Assembly (NCBI GenBank): GCA_017481285.1
Contig: JAFUPI010000020.1
Span: 1-32,831, forward strand
Reading direction: 5' to 3'
DNA length: 32,831 bases
From: Agathobacter sp.
GTDB taxonomy: Bacteria > Bacillota > Clostridia > Lachnospirales > Lachnospiraceae
How positions within the stretch are numbered: the first letter of the stretch is position 1; every line of letters starts with the position of its first letter. Below the pieces are notes generated by a model. The model saw only the letters and a list, made by a program, of their open reading frames with translations. It did not search any database and was not told the origin of the DNA. The position numbers and the translations under genes were made by a program. Below are positions 25,053 to 32,831 of this stretch, one piece after another.

Positions 25053-26024
25053 TTATTTGTCTAAAAGATCTGTGTAGAAGTTTGTGTAATCCGTACGTTC
25101 TTCTTTCATGTAATCAATGGCAGAAGAAGGATGCTGGTTCAATCTTCCCGTCAAAAGGTATGGGATGTCGTAACCCCATACAAGACCAGATTCTTTTAAT
25201 GGAATCATATGTTCTTCAATAAATTTCATAACAGGAAAAATGTTGTACTTTGGATTTTTAAGGAAACTAATTAAAAGTTCCATTGCACAGTTTCCTGCAC
25301 CACGTCCCATGGACATCATGGTTGCGTCTAAGTAGCTTACACCGCGAGCGGTTGCTTCGATGGTATTTGCAAAGGCGAGCTGCTGATTGTTGTGGGCATG
25401 CATGCCTACGTATTTTCCGTATTTTTCGGCAATTTCTGTATATTTGTCCGCGATGTCTCGAATCTGTTCTGGGTAGAGCGAGCCATAGCTGTCTACGATG
25501 TAGATACCGTCAGCGCTACTATTGGCTACCATTTCAAGTGCCTGTTCCAAGTCAGCTTCTTTCGCATTGGAAATCGCCATGATGTTGCAGACTACTTCGT
25601 AACCCTTGGCTTTACAATCTTCAATCATATCGATAGCGGCTGGCATCTGGTGCACATAGGTTGCGACACGAATCATATCAATGACACTTTCTGATTTAGG
25701 AAGAATGTCATTTTTGTAGTCGCAGCGTCCAACATCGGTCATAACTGCGATTTTCATATCGGATTTGTTGTCACCTACGATAGCACGGATATCAGCTTCG
25801 TCACAGAATTTCCATTTCCCAAATTTATTTACATCGAAAAGTTCCTTAGAAGCCTTATAACCAAATTCCATATAGTCAACGCCAGCCTTTACGTTTGCAC
25901 GGTAAAGAGCACTAACGAATTCATCTGAAAAATTAAAATTATTTACCAATCCTCCATCTCGAAGGGTTGCATCCAGTACGCGAATGTCTGGACGGGCGGT
26001 CATCAAATTACCTTTTTGCGCCAT
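25053..26024 (-). CDS. DRE-TIM aldolase/metallolyase-family protein
   Basis: The 323-residue TIM-barrel protein has the HMG-CoA lyase / 4-hydroxy-2-oxovalerate aldolase signature LDATLRDGG (residues ~17-25) and the metal-binding HAHNNQQLA motif (~205-213). It lacks the extra domains of isopropylmalate or citramalate synthases, so a carbon-carbon bond-cleaving aldolase is most likely; the substrate is open. I prefer ATG 26024 (MAQKGNLMTARP), ~11 bp after GAGG on the minus strand, over the longer ORF start at 26078 inside the promoter; ATG 26003 is a second option. A minus promoter is visible (TATTAT at 26067-26072 and TTGCTT at 26089-26094, spacer 16). Confidence 0.85.
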   Translation of the reverse strand: MAQKGNLMTARPDIRVLDATLRDGGLVNNFNFSDEFVSALYRANVKAGVDYMEFGYKASKELFDVNKFGKWKFCDEADIRAIVGDNKSDMKIAVMTDVGRCDYKNDILPKSESVIDMIRVATYVHQMPAAIDMIEDCKAKGYEVVCNIMAISNAKEADLEQALEMVANSSADGIYIVDSYGSLYPEQIRDIADKYTEIAEKYGKYVGMHAHNNQQLAFANTIEATARGVSYLDATMMSMGRGAGNCAMELLISFLKNPKYNIFPVMKFIEEHMIPLKESGLVWGYDIPYLLTGRLNQHPSSAIDYMKEERTDYTNFYTDLLDK

Positions 26025-26040
26025 GATTTTACATACCTCA

Positions 26041-26058
26041 CTTTCGTGCGTTAAAGCG
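26041..26058. promoter_or_regulatory. Shared 18-bp motif at the start of the aldolase transcript
   Basis: CTTTCGTGCGTTAAAGCG at 26041-26058 matches 17 of 18 positions of the motif at 21315-21332 upstream of nrdD. It lies just downstream of the expected minus-strand transcription start (~26060), a repressor-like position, and ~43 bp upstream of the mraY-like -35. Confidence 0.4.
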
Positions 26059-26101
26059 TTAACATGATAATACCACAAATAAGGAAAAAAGCAAGTATAA
26101 C

Positions 26102-26130
26102 TTTACTTTTTTTCGAGGGATAACTATAAT
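26102..26130 (+). promoter_or_regulatory. Promoter of the MraY-like gene
   Basis: TTTACT (26102-26107) and perfect TATAAT (26125-26130) with a 17-bp spacer; the ribosome binding site AAAGGAG follows at 26146. Confidence 0.65.
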
Positions 26131-26160
26131 AAAGATAGTATACATAAAGGAGAACATAAT

Positions 26161-27123
26161 ATGATTAACTTAATCAATGGAATTGATTTTTCAGTTGTTG
26201 CATTTATTGGCATTTTGTTTGCGTTTGCTTTGACTTGTGTTGCGATTGCAAAATTAGAAAAATTCCTGCCAAGAGATTTGGGACGTGCGTTTGCACATGA
26301 TGGAACACTTTCTGCAGGGAAACCAAGAGGTGCAGGTATTATTTTTATATTTACATTTGCGATTGCAGCAGTTTTATTTGCGCAGATGAATGTGGAAATT
26401 GCGATTTATCTGATTCTCATTATCGTGGAAATGCTGACAGGATATTTCGATGATGCGGCAGAGAAACCATGGGGAGAATATTTAAAAGGATTTTTGGATT
26501 TAGCAGTAGCAGTGGTAGTTGCACTGGTATATCTCCATTATAATACTTCAACAATTGTAATTGCTTTATTGGGTATTACAGTTACTATTCCACCAGTATT
26601 ATTTGCAATTCTTACCGTTGTTTTAGTATGGGCTGCAATTAACGTAACCAACTGTACCGATGGTGTGGATGGTTTGTCAGGAACACTGGCAATTATCAGT
26701 ATGATATCTTTCTTTGCACTGAATACTATCATGGGTGTAGAGGATGACTTTAACTACCTGATTTTATTATTTGCGGTATCACTTTTAGGTTATCTTTGGT
26801 ACAATGCAACACCAAGTAAGCTTTTGATGGGAGATGCAGGATCTCGTGCGATGGGTATCTTCCTTGCAATTGTAGCATTAAAATCAGGATGTCCACTGAT
26901 GTTCTTGTTATTCGCTATCGTAATTATCTTAGATGGCGGTTTGGGACTTATCAAAGTGGCACTCCTTCGATTCCTTAAGATACATATCTTAAAGAATACA
27001 AGAACACCACTTCACGACCATGTTCGTAAGAATAAAGAATGGTCAAATGCACAGGTGGTATTCCGTTTTGCGATTATTCAGATTATCGTTTCTGTAGCAG
27101 CAATTTACGCGGTAATGATCTAG
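26161..27123 (+). CDS. MraY-like phospho-MurNAc-pentapeptide transferase family protein
   Basis: The 320-residue protein has about ten membrane helices and the polyprenyl-phosphate sugar-phosphotransferase motifs FDD (~residues 99-101), NCTDGVDGLSG (~163-173) and MGDAGSRAMG (~223-232). These enzymes join a sugar phosphate to undecaprenyl phosphate, the first membrane step of peptidoglycan or other surface polymers. Near the C-terminus TPLHDHVRK (~281-289) stands where MraY has three consecutive His, so one His is Asp. It is alone rather than in a mur/dcw cluster. It may be a second MraY paralog or a related transferase, so I give no symbol. Confidence 0.85.
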   Translation: MINLINGIDFSVVAFIGILFAFALTCVAIAKLEKFLPRDLGRAFAHDGTLSAGKPRGAGIIFIFTFAIAAVLFAQMNVEIAIYLILIIVEMLTGYFDDAAEKPWGEYLKGFLDLAVAVVVALVYLHYNTSTIVIALLGITVTIPPVLFAILTVVLVWAAINVTNCTDGVDGLSGTLAIISMISFFALNTIMGVEDDFNYLILLFAVSLLGYLWYNATPSKLLMGDAGSRAMGIFLAIVALKSGCPLMFLLFAIVIILDGGLGLIKVALLRFLKIHILKNTRTPLHDHVRKNKEWSNAQVVFRFAIIQIIVSVAAIYAVMI

Positions 27124-27748
27124 TGAAGAATTGAGTTTTTCTATATATTAAAAAATGGGGCTGTCGCAAAATATAAATTTGTCGACGCCCTTTCTTCATG
27201 TCTTGAAATAAATATGTCTTTGTATTTTGCGTGCATTTTCTCTCGGTTAAGAAAAACGCTTTATTTCTAAGAAACATTCTGCTTGCTTTTATGATTTATT
27301 CTGTCTGTCAAAAGTTTTACAATCTGCGCCACTTTGTCCGTGTGCAACAGGACACCCTTACGACGATTTCGTCGTTTCTCTTATGTGGGCAAGATTATAA
27401 AATGTCATGAGCCATGCAAACTGTCCGAGGTGCCGCACTTGCACCGAGTTTTTGCGTGGCTCATGTAATATCAACTTTATAAGACTGCCCACATTAGAGA
27501 AACAGAAATAGGAGTACGGTGTCTGTTGCACACGGACAAAGTGGCGCAGATTGTAAAAGCTATGCCAGACATAAAACTTAAGCAAGCAGAGTGTTTCAAG
27601 AAATAATAGCGTTTACCTTAAAAGTTCGAAAATGCACACAAAATACAGAGACATATCTATTTCGAAATATAAAAATAAGGGCGTCGACAAATTTATATTT
27701 TGTGACAGCCCCATTTTTACTCTATAGATAATGTCCAATTCTTCACTA
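27121..27748. repeat. Stop-codon-anchored inverted repeat flanking palindrome copy C
   Basis: TAGTGAAGAATTG at 27121-27133, starting exactly at the mraY-like stop codon, is repeated inverted as CAATTCTTCACTA at 27736-27748, outside the palindrome ends. The 17-nt spacers between these and the palindrome also resemble each other (TCTATA in both). This could be an older bidirectional hairpin into which the element inserted. Confidence 0.75.
27151..27718. repeat. Large palindromic repeat, copy C (complete)
   Basis: The ~568-bp palindrome begins AAAAATGGGGCTGTC and ends with its exact complement (15 bp). Arms are nearly identical inverted copies. The central stem TGAGCCATGCAAA with TTTTGCGTGGCTCA (around 27407-27460) carries a small apical GGTGC/GCACC hairpin. 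Terminal intrinsic terminators lie at both ends (GGGC-T-GTCG with CGACGCCC, T-rich tail; mirrored at the right). It is inverted relative to B. It separates the convergent MraY-like and dinB genes and should terminate both. The ends resemble IR ends of some transposons (GGGGCTGTCGCAAAA), so a MITE-like origin is possible, but no transposase is here. Confidence 0.92.
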
Positions 27749-27754
27749 AATGCA

Positions 27755-29029
27755 TCACTGTAATAGAGAGGAATCTCTCTTCGCTTTATTTAACCCACCA
27801 GTCATATGTTTGGGCCCATCTTCACGTTCTTCGGTTTTTACGAAAGAGGCACGCATGATGGAGTCTTCGCCGTATTTATTTCGTATGGCATCAATAGCCG
27901 AGTCTAGTTTCGATAATTTTTCCACGTTTTGCTTTTCAAATAAAGAATATTGACGGTTACTTTCCGAGGTAGCTTTGCTGGTCTGGACACCCAAGAGACG
28001 GATGGGGTTGCCATTCCAAAGCTGGTCGAAAAGGGTGCAGACATGATGATAGATTTCGTTGGTTACATTGGTAGCGGAATCCAAGGTCATCTGTCGTGAT
28101 GTGTGGCGGAACTCGTTGTCTACAAAATATACAGAGATAACTGAGATATAAGATTTGTCTGCACGTACGCGGGTTGCCACTGTTTCCGTAAGGGAAAGCA
28201 GAATTTCCTTTGCAAGTGCAGCATCTGTAACGTCAAAAGCGATGGTAGTTTCATTGCTGTAGCCTTTATTGGCGGGCTTGCGATTCTTATTTGCAACATC
28301 ATCCATGCTGTCACCGATACCATTGGCAAATTCCCAGATAACTTCACCATGTCCTTTTAGGTTGTCAACGATAACTTTTTTATCTGTTTTGGCTAAATCA
28401 CCAATAGTGAAGATGCCAAGTGCATGTAATCGTTTGGTGGTTTGACGTCCTACGAAGAATAGTTCAGAAACAGGAAGCGGCCACATTTTAGTAGGGACTT
28501 CTTCTGGAAAGAGGGTGTGAACTAAGTTCGGTTTCTTAAAGTCAGATGCCATTTTGGCTAATAATTTGTTGGTAGAGATTCCAACATTTACAGTAAAGCC
28601 GAGTTCCTTATAAATACGGTCTTTGATTTTGTGGGCAACCTCAATCGGTGGACCGAATAAATTCTGGGTGCCGGTCATGTCAAGAAAAGATTCATCTATG
28701 GAATACTGTTCAATATCAGGAGTGTAATCCTCTAATATTTTCATCATGGAATTGGAATACTTGACATAGATAGGAAAGTTCGCAGGGACGGTCTTAAGTC
28801 CAGGACATTTACGACGAGCATCCACCAGTGGTTCACCAGTAGTAACTCCGTATTTCTTGGCTGCTTCGGATTTGGCTAATACGATGCCGTGACGAGATTC
28901 CTCGGAGCCACCGACCACACACGGAAGCAGGCGTAAATCTTCTGTTTCGCCTAACTCACGTATTCGATATGTTGCTTCCCAGGAAAGGAAAGCACTATTT
29001 ACATCAATATGAAAAATAACTCGTTCCAT
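27755..29029 (-). CDS. dinB: DNA polymerase IV (Y-family, DinB)
   Basis: The 424-residue Y-family polymerase performs error-prone bypass of damaged templates. Catalytic acidic residues are in HIDVNSAFLSWEA (residues ~7-19) and YSIDESFLD (~112-120). A helix-hairpin-helix thumb and a C-terminal little-finger domain follow. The start at 29029 (MERVIFHIDV) is supported by GAGG ~7 bp upstream on the minus strand; the open frame extends further upstream into the next gene but without a site. A LexA box at 29043-29056 sits just before it, so it should be SOS-induced along with the divergent polymerase. Confidence 0.95.
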   Translation of the reverse strand: MERVIFHIDVNSAFLSWEATYRIRELGETEDLRLLPCVVGGSEESRHGIVLAKSEAAKKYGVTTGEPLVDARRKCPGLKTVPANFPIYVKYSNSMMKILEDYTPDIEQYSIDESFLDMTGTQNLFGPPIEVAHKIKDRIYKELGFTVNVGISTNKLLAKMASDFKKPNLVHTLFPEEVPTKMWPLPVSELFFVGRQTTKRLHALGIFTIGDLAKTDKKVIVDNLKGHGEVIWEFANGIGDSMDDVANKNRKPANKGYSNETTIAFDVTDAALAKEILLSLTETVATRVRADKSYISVISVYFVDNEFRHTSRQMTLDSATNVTNEIYHHVCTLFDQLWNGNPIRLLGVQTSKATSESNRQYSLFEKQNVEKLSKLDSAIDAIRNKYGEDSIMRASFVKTEEREDGPKHMTGGLNKAKRDSSLLQ

Positions 29030-29039
29030 AAATAACCTC

Positions 29040-29068
29040 TTGCGAACGTCTGTTCGATAATATATAAT
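29040..29068 (+). promoter_or_regulatory. Promoter of the second Y-polymerase operon
   Basis: TTGCGA (29040-29045) and TATAAT (29063-29068) with a 17-bp spacer. The LexA box covers the end of the -35 and the spacer. Confidence 0.6.
29043..29056. promoter_or_regulatory. LexA (SOS) operator
   Basis: CGAACGTCTGTTCG is a perfect match to the Gram-positive LexA consensus CGAAC-N4-GTTCG. It lies in the short region between two divergent Y-family polymerase operons, positioned to repress both. Confidence 0.92.
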
Positions 29069-29112
29069 AAGTATAGCAAATCTATAGATAATTGTAAAGG
29101 AGGATGTGTAAA

Positions 29113-30381
29113 ATGATAAAAGAACGAATGTATATCTGTATTGACTTAAAATCCTTTTATGCATCCGTAGAATGTGCAGATAGAGGGCTGGATCCTTTGA
29201 CGACGAAATTGGTAGTGGCAGATCCGGAACGCACGCAGAAAACGATATGCCTGGCGATATCACCAGCCATGAAAAAGCTAGGGATTAAAAATCGCTGTCG
29301 TGTCTTTGAAATTCCAGAGAATTTGGAATATATCATGGCTCCGCCACGCATGCAGAGATATATTGATGTATCAGCGGATATTTATGCCATTTATTTGAAA
29401 TATATCGCGAAAGAAGACATTCATGTGTATTCCATTGATGAGGTGTTCATGGATGTGACAGATTATCTTGGAATGTATCAGATGACGGCAGCAGAGCTGG
29501 CTGCACGTATCATGGAGGATGTGCTGAAACATACAGGAATTACGGCGACTTGTGGCATTGGTACGAATATGTATCTGGCGAAGGTGGCTTTGGATATATC
29601 TGCTAAGCATATTAAGGGAAATACGGCATTTTTGAATGAGGAGATATATCAAAAGACCTTGTGGAACCATAAGCCGATTACGGATTTTTGGCGTGTGGGA
29701 GCTGGAATTGCGAAGCGACTGGAGAGACATGGGATTTATACCATGAAAGACATTGCAATGGCGAAGGAAGAGGTTTTATATGCCCTGATTGGCGTGGATG
29801 CAGAGCTCCTGATTGACCATGCCTGGGGGAGGGAACCTACCACGATAGCAGAGATAAAAGCATACAAACCGAAGCATAATAGCTTGACCAGTGGTCAGGT
29901 GTTAGGATGTGAAAGTACCCATGAGGAAGGATTGTTAATCGTAAAGGAAATGGCAGATTTACTTTGTCTGGACCTGGTGGACAAAGGGTTGGTGACAGAT
30001 TCGATTTCTCTGCAGATTGGCTTTGAAAACCGTTTAGAGCTTCCGATGGCAAGAGGAACGACGACACTTCCGATTACGACCAGCTCCGCAAAGACGATGC
30101 TTCCTTATGTAGAGCAGCTCTATGAGCGTATTATTCCGAAAAATATGGGGATTCGACGAGTGAATATGTCTTTCAATAACGTTATCGATGAGGCGTATCA
30201 GCAGTATGATTTGTTTATTGACCCGGCAGAATTGGAACGGGAACGAAAAATGCAGCGAGCCATGATTGATATCAAGAAGAAGTTTGGTAAGAATGCGATT
30301 CTAAAAGGAATGAACTTGGAAGAAGGGGCTACCACAATAGAACGAAATCGTCAGATAGGAGGACATAAAAGTGGACAATAG
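29113..30381 (+). CDS. Y-family DNA polymerase, UvrX/YqjW-like
   Basis: The 422-residue second Y-family polymerase has the catalytic segments CIDLKSFYASVEC (~8-20) and YSIDEVFMDVTDYLG (~108-122), then a finger and little-finger region. It is closer to Bacillus UvrX/YqjW and UmuC-type enzymes than to DinB. ATG 29113 is chosen because AAAGGAGG (29096-29103) lies 9 bp upstream; ATG 29104 abuts that site. A YolD-like gene overlaps its end, the same pairing as yqjW-yqjX in Bacillus. SOS control through the LexA box is expected. Confidence 0.92.
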   Translation: MIKERMYICIDLKSFYASVECADRGLDPLTTKLVVADPERTQKTICLAISPAMKKLGIKNRCRVFEIPENLEYIMAPPRMQRYIDVSADIYAIYLKYIAKEDIHVYSIDEVFMDVTDYLGMYQMTAAELAARIMEDVLKHTGITATCGIGTNMYLAKVALDISAKHIKGNTAFLNEEIYQKTLWNHKPITDFWRVGAGIAKRLERHGIYTMKDIAMAKEEVLYALIGVDAELLIDHAWGREPTTIAEIKAYKPKHNSLTSGQVLGCESTHEEGLLIVKEMADLLCLDLVDKGLVTDSISLQIGFENRLELPMARGTTTLPITTSSAKTMLPYVEQLYERIIPKNMGIRRVNMSFNNVIDEAYQQYDLFIDPAELERERKMQRAMIDIKKKFGKNAILKGMNLEEGATTIERNRQIGGHKSGQ

Positions 30382-30688
30382 GGCGAAACAATTTATGCCA
30401 TTTGCAGCGTTGAAAGGGTATGAAGAAGCACTTCGAGCAAAAGAAAAAATCGTAGTTGAGAAAATAGAATTATCCGAAGAGAAAAAAGCGGAGCTGGATT
30501 ATAAATTGCATCAAGTAAAGAAAAATGACATTATTACAGTAGTTTATTTTTGCAAGGATGAGTATATTAAGCTGGAGGGAATGGTTTCCCGACTGGATAC
30601 AGATGCGAGAATGCTTAAGGTAGTAAATACGAAGATTCCATTTGAAGATATCTATGAATTATCCGGAGAGAAAATAATTGTCGAATAG
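30371..30688 (+). CDS. YolD-like protein
   Basis: The 105-residue protein has the YolD-like opening RAKQFMPFAALKGY (residues 4-17) and the C-terminal beta-rich region. YolD-like proteins are encoded beside Y-family polymerases in Firmicutes and are proposed to act like UmuD subunits, though this is not well established. The start is GTG 30371, set by AGGAGG at 30357-30362, and it overlaps the polymerase end by 11 bp, implying translational coupling. Confidence 0.9.
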   Translation: MDNRAKQFMPFAALKGYEEALRAKEKIVVEKIELSEEKKAELDYKLHQVKKNDIITVVYFCKDEYIKLEGMVSRLDTDARMLKVVNTKIPFEDIYELSGEKIIVE

Positions 30689-30710
30689 ACGAAAAAACTC
30701 GAAAAATGAA

Positions 30711-30739
30711 TTGCGTACAAGTCGTAGCAGCGATATAAT
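30711..30739 (+). promoter_or_regulatory. Promoter of the chemoreceptor gene
   Basis: TTGCGT (30711-30716) and TATAAT (30734-30739) with a 17-bp spacer; GAGGG at 30761-30765 then serves ATG 30773. Confidence 0.65.
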
Positions 30740-30772
30740 TAATATATGATAAAAACAAATGAGGGATATATT

Positions 30773-32275
30773 ATGAATGAAAGAGAGTATCGTTTTGCGA
30801 AAACAGAGGAACAGGTTCGAAAAATCAATAAATTTCTATGTATTAGCACTGCGATTTTAAATATAATCAGTTTTATTATTATTTTTGTGTCATACATGCG
30901 AGGATATCGTACGGAACTGTATACCTTTGGATTGCTTGCAATTATGATAGTGACATCTATCGGTGGTTTTATTATTTATAAGAAAAATAAAGATAGTGTG
31001 CTTTTGCGATACTTTATGCTGACAGGATTATTGATTATCATGGCTCTGTTAATTTATGGTTTCAATTCCTATTATATGAGGGTGTTGTCAGTTGTGCCGC
31101 TTATGGGCTGTGCTTTGTTTTTTGATACCAGATTTGCGAAGATTTCAGGAATCATTGTGACGGTAGAGAATTTCGCGATTACATTATTCCGTGAAATGGT
31201 ACTGCATGACTATAAAGATGAGCAATTTATGGATAATATTACAATAGCTGTGGTTATCATGGTTATGATGTTTGTTTTATGGTACATAACCAAAGTTGGT
31301 AAGATGTTCAATGCAGATTCTATCGATAAGGCAAAGCATGAAGCAGATTTGCAGCAGGAAATGATGGATGATGTGCTTCATATTGCAGAGCAGGTACGTA
31401 CGGGTACAGCAAATGCTATGGGACTTATGAATGATTTGCAGAAATCCTCCGAAATCGTAAGTAGTTCTGTAGGTGATATTAGTACCAGCACTTCCTTGAC
31501 TGCGGAGAATATTGAGAATCAAAGCATGATGACCCATAATATTCAGGATAACCTGGAGAAAACAGTGGCTCGTGCAGAAAATATGGTGCGCGTAGCAAAC
31601 CGTTCCAATGCACTGAATACAGAGAGTATGAAGCAGATGGAACAGTTGAGCCAGGAGTCAAAGATGCTGGCGGAAACGAATGAAGTAGTGGCAGATTCCA
31701 TGAAACAGCTTCAACAAAATGTGAATAATGTAAAAGAGATTACGAAGACTATTTTCGATATTTCTTCTCAGACCAATTTATTGGCATTAAATGCATCCAT
31801 TGAAAGTGCACGTGCTGGTGAAGCAGGGAGAGGTTTTGCTGTAGTAGCAGATGAAATCCGTGCCTTGTCAGAAAGAACGCGTCAGGAAACCGAGAATATT
31901 ACCCAGATTTTGGGGACATTAGAGGAAAATGCGAATGAGACCGCGAAGGCAGTAGAACGTTCCATGGAAGTGGGAAATGTGCAGGAAGAAATGATTGCAG
32001 GCGTTGCAAGTCAGTTTGGGGAAATGAATGCAAATGTAAATGAATTAGCTGCGGATGTAGAAGAAATCGAAAAAATGTTAGAGAACTTATCTCAGGCAAA
32101 TACAGAGATCGTTACACATATTACACAGCTTTCAGCAACGACGCAGGAGGTAACTGCATCGGCACAGCAATCTTCGGAATTGACGGAAGAGAATTTTAGA
32201 AATTCGAAGGAGGCTAGAGATATTCTGGATAATATTCTGGAAGTATCCCATAAGATGGATAAATATTTACTTTAA
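30773..32275 (+). CDS. Methyl-accepting chemotaxis protein with a multi-helix membrane sensor
   Basis: The 500-residue product has five to six membrane helices in residues ~20-185 with very short loops, so no extracellular ligand domain and no clear HAMP. The cytoplasmic coiled coil (~200-500) carries the highly conserved signalling tip [20 protein letters not shown] and [13 protein letters not shown], which contacts CheA and CheW. ATG 30773 is chosen for GAGGG 7 bp upstream; the in-frame ATG 30746 overlaps the promoter's start region. Sensing may be of membrane state or a membrane-soluble signal. No other chemotaxis genes are nearby. Confidence 0.92.
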   Translation: MNEREYRFAKTEEQVRKINKFLCISTAILNIISFIIIFVSYMRGYRTELYTFGLLAIMIVTSIGGFIIYKKNKDSVLLRYFMLTGLLIIMALLIYGFNSYYMRVLSVVPLMGCALFFDTRFAKISGIIVTVENFAITLFREMVLHDYKDEQFMDNITIAVVIMVMMFVLWYITKVGKMFNADSIDKAKHEADLQQEMMDDVLHIAEQVRTGTANAMGLMNDLQKSSEIVSSSVGDISTSTSLTAENIENQSMMTHNIQDNLEKTVARAENMVRVANRSNALNTESMKQMEQLSQESKMLAETNEVVADSMKQLQQNVNNVKEITKTIFDISSQTNLLALNASIESARAGEAGRGFAVVADEIRALSERTRQETENITQILGTLEENANETAKAVERSMEVGNVQEEMIAGVASQFGEMNANVNELAADVEEIEKMLENLSQANTEIVTHITQLSATTQEVTASAQQSSELTEENFRNSKEARDILDNILEVSHKMDKYLL

Positions 32276-32296
32276 AATATGAATAATTTCAAAATA

Positions 32297-32325
32297 TTTA
32301 CAGAAACTAGCAAGTGTGATATAAT
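32297..32325 (+). promoter_or_regulatory. Extended -10 promoter of the 53-residue protein gene
   Basis: TTTACA (32297-32302) and TATAAT (32320-32325) with a 17-bp spacer, plus TG at 32317-32318 forming an extended -10. Confidence 0.8.
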
Positions 32326-32381
32326 GCTCGTTGCGTGATTTTATAGAAAGTTTGAGTAGTAGTTGAAAGGAAAAGAAGGAT

Positions 32382-32543
32382 ATGATGCCAAAGGAATACC
32401 GCAACAAATTGATTGCGACAGGAGCACTTTTATTAGGTGTTTTATTATTTACAATTATTGATGGTTTTGTGCGTTATGCACCAGAAAACAATACAGAAAA
32501 GCCAAACACAGAAATGGTAAGTGATACAGAAATGGATGAATAA
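32382..32543 (+). CDS. Small single-helix membrane protein (53 residues)
   Basis: This short ORF starts MMPKEYRNKLIATGALLLGV and has one membrane helix at about residues 10-28. A Thr/Glu-rich outer tail follows that includes two similar pieces (NTEMVSDTEMDE). It has its own strong promoter and AAGGA-type sites (32366-32380); ATG 32385 is an alternative start. No family is recognised. The palindrome copy D follows 6 bp after the stop and should act as its terminator. The independent promoter and clean frame make it a probable real gene. Confidence 0.7.
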   Translation: MMPKEYRNKLIATGALLLGVLLFTIIDGFVRYAPENNTEKPNTEMVSDTEMDE

Positions 32544-32549
32544 AAATAA

Positions 32550-32831
32550 GGGGCTGTCGCAGATTTTGTCGACGCCCTTTCTTCATGTCTTGAAATAAAT
32601 ATGTCTCTGTATTTTGCGTGTATTTTCTCTCGGTTAAGAAAAAAGCTTTATTTCTAAGAAGCACTCTGCTTGCTTTTATGATTTATTCTGTCTGTCATAA
32701 GTTTTACAATCCGCACCACTTTGTCCGTGTGCAAAAGGACACCCTTACGAGGATTTCTAAGTTTCTCTTATGTGGGCAGGATTATAAAATGTCATGAGCC
32801 ATGCAAACTGTCTGAGGTGCCGCACTTGCAC
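32550..32831. repeat. Large palindromic repeat, copy D (5' half, runs off the window)
   Basis: The left arm is in the same orientation as copy C and matches it closely up to the apical GGTGC-CGCACTT-GCAC where the window ends. The terminal terminator GGGC-T-GTCG with CGACGCCC then TTTCTT is intact, with a shorter loop than in C. The right arm must lie beyond 32831. Confidence 0.9.

Noticed and set aside
25044..25064. AAAGGAG followed by ATG and a six-codon ORF (MKSLFV) after palindrome B
   Set aside because: It is too short to call; it overlaps the 3' end of the aldolase gene on the other strand and may be chance or the stub of a lost gene.

Overview
The window reads as chromosome of a low-GC, endospore-forming Firmicute, most likely a Lachnospiraceae-type Clostridium relative. 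Supporting this are spoVAD/spoVAE, anaerobic ribonucleotide reductase (nrdD/nrdG), a CGAAC-N4-GTTCG LexA box, strong AGGAGG-type ribosome binding sites, and an ECF sigma operon type common in gut Clostridia. The genus cannot be fixed from the sequence. No rRNA, tRNA, CRISPR array or intact transposase was seen.

Layout. 1-221 is the decayed end of a large palindromic repeat. 305-1699 holds spoVAD-spoVAE behind a forespore-type promoter. 1855-3340 holds a TetR regulator, an Asn/Thr-rich lipoprotein and a PAP2 phosphatase. 3466-4634 is an XRE regulator with a membrane domain, apparently split by a one-base shift in an A6 run. 4672-7903 is an AraC regulator divergent from glycogen phosphorylase. 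7892-8111 is a large structured element. 8192-10163 is an ECF sigma factor translationally overlapping a membrane-tethered serpin, probably its anti-sigma partner. 10216-11220 is a DUF2804 gene. 11375-12460 is a TPR lipoprotein interrupted by an in-frame stop. 12474-13721 is hflX. 13746-16930 is an acyltransferase, a zinc-ribbon membrane protein and an esterase. 17114-21232 is a heterodimeric ABC exporter and its MarR regulator, with tandem operators at the promoter. 21491-24453 is nrdD, a second copy of the structured element, then nrdG. 24467-25020 is a complete palindromic repeat. 25053-27123 is a DRE-TIM aldolase-family gene divergent from an MraY-like transferase. 27151-27718 is another complete palindrome. 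27755-30688 is an SOS locus (dinB divergent from a second Y-family polymerase plus a YolD-like gene). 30773-32543 is a chemoreceptor and a 53-residue membrane protein, and 32550 to the end is a fourth palindrome copy.

Most interesting points. (1) The ECF sigma/serpin pair looks like a one-operon protease sensor: short cytoplasmic N-terminus, one membrane helix, then an extracellular serpin with a recognisable reactive loop. (2) Two roughly 210-220-nt elements, after glgP and inside nrdDG, share a conserved core. Their stems differ in sequence yet still pair, including a basal stem that contains the upstream gene's stop codon. That is the covariation expected of a structured RNA, and I do not recognise the class. 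(3) Four copies of a roughly 555-570-bp near-perfect palindrome lie between genes and carry intrinsic terminators at their ends. One copy is flanked by an inverted 13-bp match beginning exactly at the upstream stop codon, echoing point 2. (4) Two genes carry clean single-site lesions that need checking against raw reads.
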